Shown here piece after piece: positions 59,017 to 64,000 of a DNA stretch of 64,000 nt. Each line of letters opens with the position of its first letter. The stretch's first letter is position 1. Location of the stretch: the NCBI GenBank assembly GCA_029204225.1, contig MU832215.1, positions 17,746 to 81,745 of the forward strand, given 5' to 3'. The notes under the pieces are model-generated. The model searched no databases. It worked only from the letters and a program-made list of their open reading frames with translations, and was not told the origin of the DNA. The DNA is from Diphasiastrum complanatum (taxonomy: Eukaryota > Streptophyta > Lycopodiopsida > Lycopodiales > Lycopodiaceae). Both the position numbers and the translations under genes were made by a program.

Positions 59017-59864
59017 TCATGATACATAATTCACTTTATCAAAAGAGATTAGGAAAGCAACATAATTTACAAAAACTACTTGGTTACCCTTTTCATCATG
59101 TGTGAGCCTTGAAGGTACTTTTATTTCCCTTGATGTTCTCCTTGGCTTTTGACTTGATGAAGGTGCATCATCATCACCATCTAAAGTAGGATCCTTTACA
59201 TCAACATCAAGAATGTTAGATCCATCCACACCTTTATCAATCATGTTTGAAGACACTTTTGGAATGTTTCTCTCATAAAAAATGACATCTCTACCAACAA
59301 TCACTTTGTTAGTAGAAGAAATGTAAAACTTGTAGGCTTTACTCACCTTACTATATCCAACAAAAATACCACTCCTTGAAGATGGAATGTGCATCCAAAA
59401 GTTCTTAGAAAGTTGACACTCGGCCTCCTCTTGAACAGGATCTCATAAGCTGTCCTTCCATCCAAAATAGCACTCGGCCACCTATTGCACAAGAAATTGG
59501 CACACAACAAAGCTTGATCCCAAAATGGTTTATCACAATTAGCACTTAACCTCATGGATTTCACATAAAGTCCTATTCTTCCTTTCAGCCACTCCATTTT
59601 GTTGTGGAGTCCTTGATGTTGTATACTCCCTCTCGATCCCATGCTCATCACAAAAGGCATTGAACTTGGTAGATATGTACTCACCACCATTGTCACTCCT
59701 TAAGCACTTGATCCTTGTGGAAAATTGGTTCTCCCTTGCATTCTTGAAATTGATAAAGACATCATACACTTCATCCTTGCTCTTTAGTAGATAGATCCAA
59801 CAAAATCTACTAAAATCATCAATAAAATCTACATACATCTTAGATCCACTATTGCTAATTGTAG
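59017..59864 (-). pseudogene. Ty1/copia integrase core and C-terminus (family of 54 kb)
   Basis: Minus strand. Integrase core: YVDFIDDFSRFCWIYLLKSKDEV; CLRSDNGGEYISTKF; and TPQQNGVAERKNRTL, the D-D-E residues being intact (~59,600-59,840). Then IHEVKC, CANFLCNRWPSAILDG (~59,450), and in another frame SGIFVGYSKVSKAYKFY with DVIFYERNIPKVSSN and RLTHDEKGNQVV. Several slips; a stop (TAA in KMYV-proximal DNA) separates it from the upstream part. It ends at ~59,017, before the RT. Confidence 0.88.
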
Positions 59865-60453
59865 TTTACCCATGGATATCCGAATGTACAAGTTGAAAAG
59901 GCTTTGTAGATCTAGATGTAGATCTAGTATAATGTAGTCTATGTGACTTAGACAAAGCACAAGACTCACAAACATGCTTGATGCCACTTAAGAAACTTAA
60001 AAAACCTATCACAACTTTCTTTCTAGTCATTACCTCCAATGACATGAAGTTGAGTTGTCTCATCCTTTTATGCGAAACCTCTTGAATAGGTATTTGCTCT
60101 CTTGCAACACATCCAACTTGGTTAGCAGTAACACAAACATCTAGTTTGAACAACTTTCCTTCCCTTTTACCCTTTCCAATCAATACATCCTTCCTTTTGA
60201 TCATACAAGCATCTCCATCAAACTCAACCTTGAGGCCTTTACTTAGCATTTGACTCACACTAAGAAAATTCTTGGTAATAGATGGAATAAACAAGACATC
60301 CTCCAAATGAACATTCCTATTTGTAGAGAGATAAATACTCATTGTGCCAATCCCATTGATTGTACACTCAACATCATTGGCCATGTAAATCACCCTCTTG
60401 TCATCTCCATATGCCAACAAAGAAGTGAAGTACTCTTTGTGAAAAGTGTTCAA
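59865..60453 (-). pseudogene. Ty1/copia protease C-terminus and GAG-pre-integrase
   Basis: Minus strand frame with HLEDVLFIPSITKNFLSVSQML, then HKRMRQLNFMSLEVM (the His of H-x-x-GH is changed), CESCALSKSHRLHYTRS (zinc-binding Cys pair retained) and STKPFQLVHSDIHG. Colinear with the plus copy at 53.6-54.1 kb and nearly identical in parts; the catalytic protease Asp region is just beyond the frame's 5' end. Confidence 0.85.
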
Positions 60454-60680
60454 TTTATTTCCTCTACTCTCCTTAATCTATGTTAATCTGCCTCCATTCA
60501 TGTTGTTGCATATTTGAACCATTTGTCGCAATAGTCTGCATTTTTCACTCACAATTTCTGACAGGCAAAAAACGTGACAGTTGCACGGTTTGCATAAATA
60601 CAAGTATATTTAAACTGGCAAAAAATACGACAAACCCACCTTCACATTTTTGTGACAACTAGATGCCGAAGCTACCTTAC
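60454..60680. other. No gene recognised
   Basis: No transposon motif seen between the copia and the candidate exon. Confidence 0.3.
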
Positions 60681-60778
60681 CAATGATATTCTGAGGCATT
60701 GGACAGTGTTGCAAATTTCACATTTCCACCAGCGTCAATTTCAACAAAGCCTGATGTCGCGGCCTCCTCACGCTCGTT
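60681..60778 (-). CDS. Candidate host exon (unidentified)
   Basis: 98 nt on the minus strand. Acceptor CTATGCATAG, donor ATCATTG/GTAAGG (a consensus-like GTAAGG). One frame stays open through it and reads EREEAATSGFVEIDAGGN and VKFATLSNASEYHW, with balanced composition unlike nearby repeats. I do not recognise the protein. An alternative is chance splice sites in intergenic DNA. Confidence 0.3.
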
Positions 60779-60899
60779 CTATGCATAGTAAAATCAGATT
60801 TGACAATGACAACAGCCACCCACGATTTTCTACATACGGCACAACCACTTTCTGTACCTTCTTCATTTGCACACCTGTAACCTTTGTATATATGGTAAT

Positions 60900-61374
60900 T
60901 GTTGGGCGCTTAGTGGGTCCCGCCACTAATACTAGCTAAGCTTACCAAGTGGGCCCGGCCACAGTACACTACTGTACATGTAGAGTAATAAGTGAGAGGG
61001 CACTGGCTTCCTGCGTGTATAAGCCCAAACCAATGAGCACGCAATTTGGTTTTGTAGAACTTGTAGAATTAGAAATAAGTGACTAGGGGCTTAAAACTCT
61101 AAAATGACATTAGAGGCCCTAAGTCAAGTTGTTAATAAAAAGCTAAAAGGGCCCAAATTAGAACTCACATGAATCATGTGAGTGCCCTTGTGTTTTCCTA
61201 GAACCACTAGATTCGTTTTGTATTAGTTTGAAACGGCTTGGATTAGGATCCTTGCCATTGTAATTAACCAATAGGAGAAAGGGGCAAGGGCCTTTCCCAT
61301 CCATAAAAAGACACCCTTTGTACCATATTTCCATGTTCAATAGCTATGCCCAAATGTGATTATGAACATCCTTG

Positions 61375-61469
<95 letters not shown>

Positions 61470-61723
61470 TGTGTCTTGCATTTGTTTTCTATTTGCTTAT
61501 TTGTTCTATTTGCATGATGTTGTTAATGATTTCTAAGAGAGTAGAGCGGATAGGATGTAAGCACCTCCCTCATTGTAATCTATTCTTCCTTCTCATGCTT
61601 GTGGTTAAAGTAGGGTGGATAGTTAGATGTGGTTAGAGTAGGGTTTGCAAGCTAACTTCACAAGGGAAGCACTATTGTCTTGGGAACGAATCTATGTGTG
61701 ACAGGTGAACCAAGGCCACTACA
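60900..61723 (+). repeat. LTR (plus orientation), same family as 44,029-44,861
   Basis: 824 bp, TGTTGGGCGC...GGCCACTACA. Blocks TAATAAGTGAGAGGG, TGCGTGTATAAGCCC and AAAATGACATTAGAGGCC are shared in the same order with the minus LTR at 44 kb. TATA-like CCATAAAAAGACACC at ~61,300 gives plus orientation. It contains an 88-bp (TC)n (61,376-61,464). It abuts minus-strand gypsy pol, so it is either a solo or an inverted LTR. Confidence 0.7.
61376..61464 (+). repeat. (TC)n microsatellite inside LTR
   Basis: About 89 bp of CT repeat ~70 bp downstream of the TATA-like box. Confidence 0.95.
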
Positions 61724-61879
61724 ATTTTTTGTATCTCCCACCTACATAGGTGACGGTCCCATGACACCTGCCGGTGTTTTTGGTGGAAGAAGGCTATCGA
61801 CACGTTTATTGCGGATGATGGAGTGTGTCAGGAAAAGCGTGAATAAAGATCGCTTATGTAAAACTTGAAGCTTTATTTA

Positions 61880-64000
61880 ATGATGAGGAGCCGATCCTGA
61901 ACTCTTCAAGAAGTGTTTGGGAAGGTTGGTGGTGACCAGTACTTGCGTAACCAGCTATCGTTGATGGGCGTAGCAAATAGTGTCCCATCCATTGTCTCTA
62001 AAGTCACTGCCCCTTGCAATAGGATGTCGGTGATGCGATAAGGGCCTTCACCAATGAACTTCAGCTTTCCTTTGATCGCCTTTGTCTTGTACATGAGGAC
62101 CAAATCTCCTTTTTGAAGATCTTTCTTGTGAAGATGACGATCATGCCAGGCCTTGCAACATGCTTTCTCTACAACAAGATCATGGACGCTAACAAGCGTG
62201 TTTCGCACAACTTGTGTAGCACTTTGTGACGAAGGTGGAGCAATCTTGTATCATCCAATTGTTGCACTATGGCAATGCGAAGAGATGGAACAAGAAATTC
62301 CACCGGCATGACTGCATCTTGGCCATACACCAGTTGGAATGGAGTTTGTTTGGTGCTGTCTTTGTATGCAGTTCTGAAAGCCTACAAAGCAGCGTGTAGC
62401 TTGTGCTCTCAATCTGATCTGCTTGCTTCTACTGTCTTTGTCAAAATGCCGCATAGAATCTTGTTAGAAGATTCGGCTTGGCCATTGCCTCTTGGGTAGT
62501 AAGGCATGCTGAAACAATGGATCACAGAGAACTCTTCTAGTAAGACCTTGATGGTCTTGTTGACAAAGTGAGTTCCCCAATCGTTGACTATCTTCATTGG
62601 GCATCCAAAGCGTACAATTATATTTTTGTAAAGGAACTTTGCGGTGGACCTAGCATATGCTTCGTGCACTGCTTTGGCCTTCAATCCACTTTGTGAGATA
62701 ATCTGTAGCCACGATAATATATCGGGCTTGGGTACTGCGAGTGGCTTTGGGCCGATGTAATCAAGTCTCCATTTCTCAAATGGAGCTTGACCCAATACAA
62801 GATGTAACGACTCATAGTTCGCATTCGTTGGTCTACGTGCCCTCTGACATACATCACATTGCTTGATACATGCCTCAGTATCCTTGTGCATTGTTGGTCA
62901 CCAACAACTGGATTGTAGAATCTTGCGTACTGTTACATCTACTGCAAGGTGTCCACCTCCCATTGCTTCATGCGAGAGGGACATGATCTGACTTGTCTCA
63001 TGGGGTAGGATACAATGACACTGTTGCGCCTTGGATAGTGATCGACCAAGTTGGTCATTCATCAAATACTCAACTATGTTTGCGGCCCAATCCGGTACAA
63101 CATCCACGTAAAATGAAGTAGCATCCGGTAACTCATCATCAGGCTGGGGATCCTTTTGTGTCGATTTGATTCATGATACATGATCCGCCATATAATGTTG
63201 CTTGCCTTTGTGTACCACTATTCAAAAATCGAACTCAAGCAACAAGAGTAACCATCTAGTGATTATCCCTATGTTGCAGGTTTTGGTGATTAGGTAGAGC
63301 AAAGGTTGATGATCAGTTTAGAATGCAAAATGAGTTGCCATAAGATAATAGTGAGACTTCTTGACTGCAAATATCATTGCCAAAGCTACTCGCTCAGTCG
63401 TTGAATAGTTGATTTCAGCATCGTTGAGTTGTCGGTTGGCAAAGCGAATAGGAAAGTCTTTCTTGTACTCGTTGGCTGGGCCAAAACTGCTCCTATAGCA
63501 TACTTTGATGCATCGGTATGCACATTAAACTCAATTGTCCAATTGGGAGGCCGTAAGATTGGTGCACATATAAGTGCTTCCTTCAGTTTTTGAAAAGCTT
63601 GTAGGGCTTCCTCCATCCAATGTGGATCAATTGTCAACTTGTAGATAGGACGTGCCAAATCTACAAAGAATAGAATGAAGATTCGGTAGTAATTGGCATG
63701 CCCCATAAATACATAAACTCCATGAATCGTTCCAAGAGGTGGAAGATCCATGATAATACGTATCTTAGACAAATCAGTGGCGATCCCATGTCTAGATACA
63801 ATATGGCCTAGGATAAGACCATGTGTGACCAAAATTGGCATTTATCTGGGTTCAATGATATTTGAAATTTGCGGCATTGTATAAGCACTCTTTCCAACTG
63901 AGATAAGTGTTCATCATTAAATCCATGCACGCAAAGATCATCGAGGAAGATCTCTAGGAACTTCTGTAAATAGTCTTTGAATGCCTTTTGCATGATGCGC
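61880..64000 (-). pseudogene. Ty3/gypsy pol without chromodomain (runs off the window)
   Basis: Minus strand, from the right edge downward. RT C-half: FLEIFLDDLCVHG (~63,930) and ISLNPDKCQF. Thumb and RNase H start: LGHIVSRHGIATDLSKI; LICAPILRPPNWTIEFNVHTDASKYAIGAVLAQ (~63,480-63,570). Integrase finger and core: CIKQCDVCQRARRP; WRLDYIGP; IVNDWGTHF; and MPYYPRGNGQAESSNKIL (62,409-62,891). C-terminus: GDLVLMYKTKAIKGKLKFIGEGPYRI and NDSWLRKYW (61,906-62,208). No chromodomain follows, unlike the other gypsy copies here. Frameshifts separate the pieces. Between 61,724 and 61,900 a purine-rich minus-strand block (GGTGGGAGATAC) resembles the polypurine tract of the 44-kb element. Confidence 0.85.

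Overview
The window is nuclear DNA from a land plant with a large, retrotransposon-filled genome. The one clear host gene is a minus-strand plant Polycomb histone methyltransferase of the E(z) family (CURLY LEAF/SWINGER type). Its N-terminal coding exons are at 29,645-29,737, 29,357-29,464, 28,846-29,177 and 12,716-12,877. The exons are short, consecutive exons are up to 16 kb apart, and the introns hold nested LINE, Ty3/gypsy and Ty1/copia copies. This architecture, with a conserved but divergent E(z) N-terminus, suggests a seed-free vascular plant such as a fern. That identification is an inference; the sequence alone does not settle it.

Layout. 1-7,781: two head-to-tail LINEs (copies A and B), each with ORF1, an in-frame TAG, then ORF2 (APE-type endonuclease plus reverse transcriptase), joined by a (TC)n tract. 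7,782-11,760: a rearranged mosaic of Ty3/gypsy pieces that cuts off LINE B. 11,761-12,877: intron sequence and an E(z) exon. 12,878-28,845: a single 16-kb E(z) intron holding a gypsy with non-pol coding sequence, a hAT-type MITE, a copia fragment, and minus-strand LINE C, which is itself split by a chromovirus with a 5-bp target duplication. 28,846-29,737: three E(z) exons. 29,738-39,552: a LINE fragment and a copia interrupted by LTR-less gypsy sequence. 39,553-39,860: a candidate 5' UTR exon and G-box promoter for E(z). 40,204-41,558: two more LINE pieces, each bounded by (TC)n, one keeping only ORF1. 43-50.7 kb: related LTRs, an LTR element with unrecognised ORFs, a copia and a gypsy gag. 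50.7-51.7 kb: a ~335-bp tandem repeat. 53.5-60.5 kb: two copies of one copia family, two palindromic foldback elements and a copia 5' end. 60.9-64 kb: an LTR and a non-chromodomain gypsy pol.

The most interesting system is the LINE family. In both copies that keep the ORF1/ORF2 junction, ORF2 has no AUG before its first catalytic motif. It lies in frame behind a single ORF1 TAG, and a compensatory-changed stem-loop starts exactly 7 nt after that stop: a textbook layout for programmed stop-codon readthrough. Copies end in a hairpin plus an AATAA(A) motif followed by (TC)n, and four out of four visible 5' junctions also lie in (TC)n. This suggests a LINE that targets (TC)n microsatellites. The ORF2 C-terminus also carries a canonical PCNA-binding (PIP) box.

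Almost all transposon genes carry frameshifts, stops or deletions. The chromovirus at 23.4-27.6 kb (LTRs differing at about a dozen sites) is the youngest-looking.
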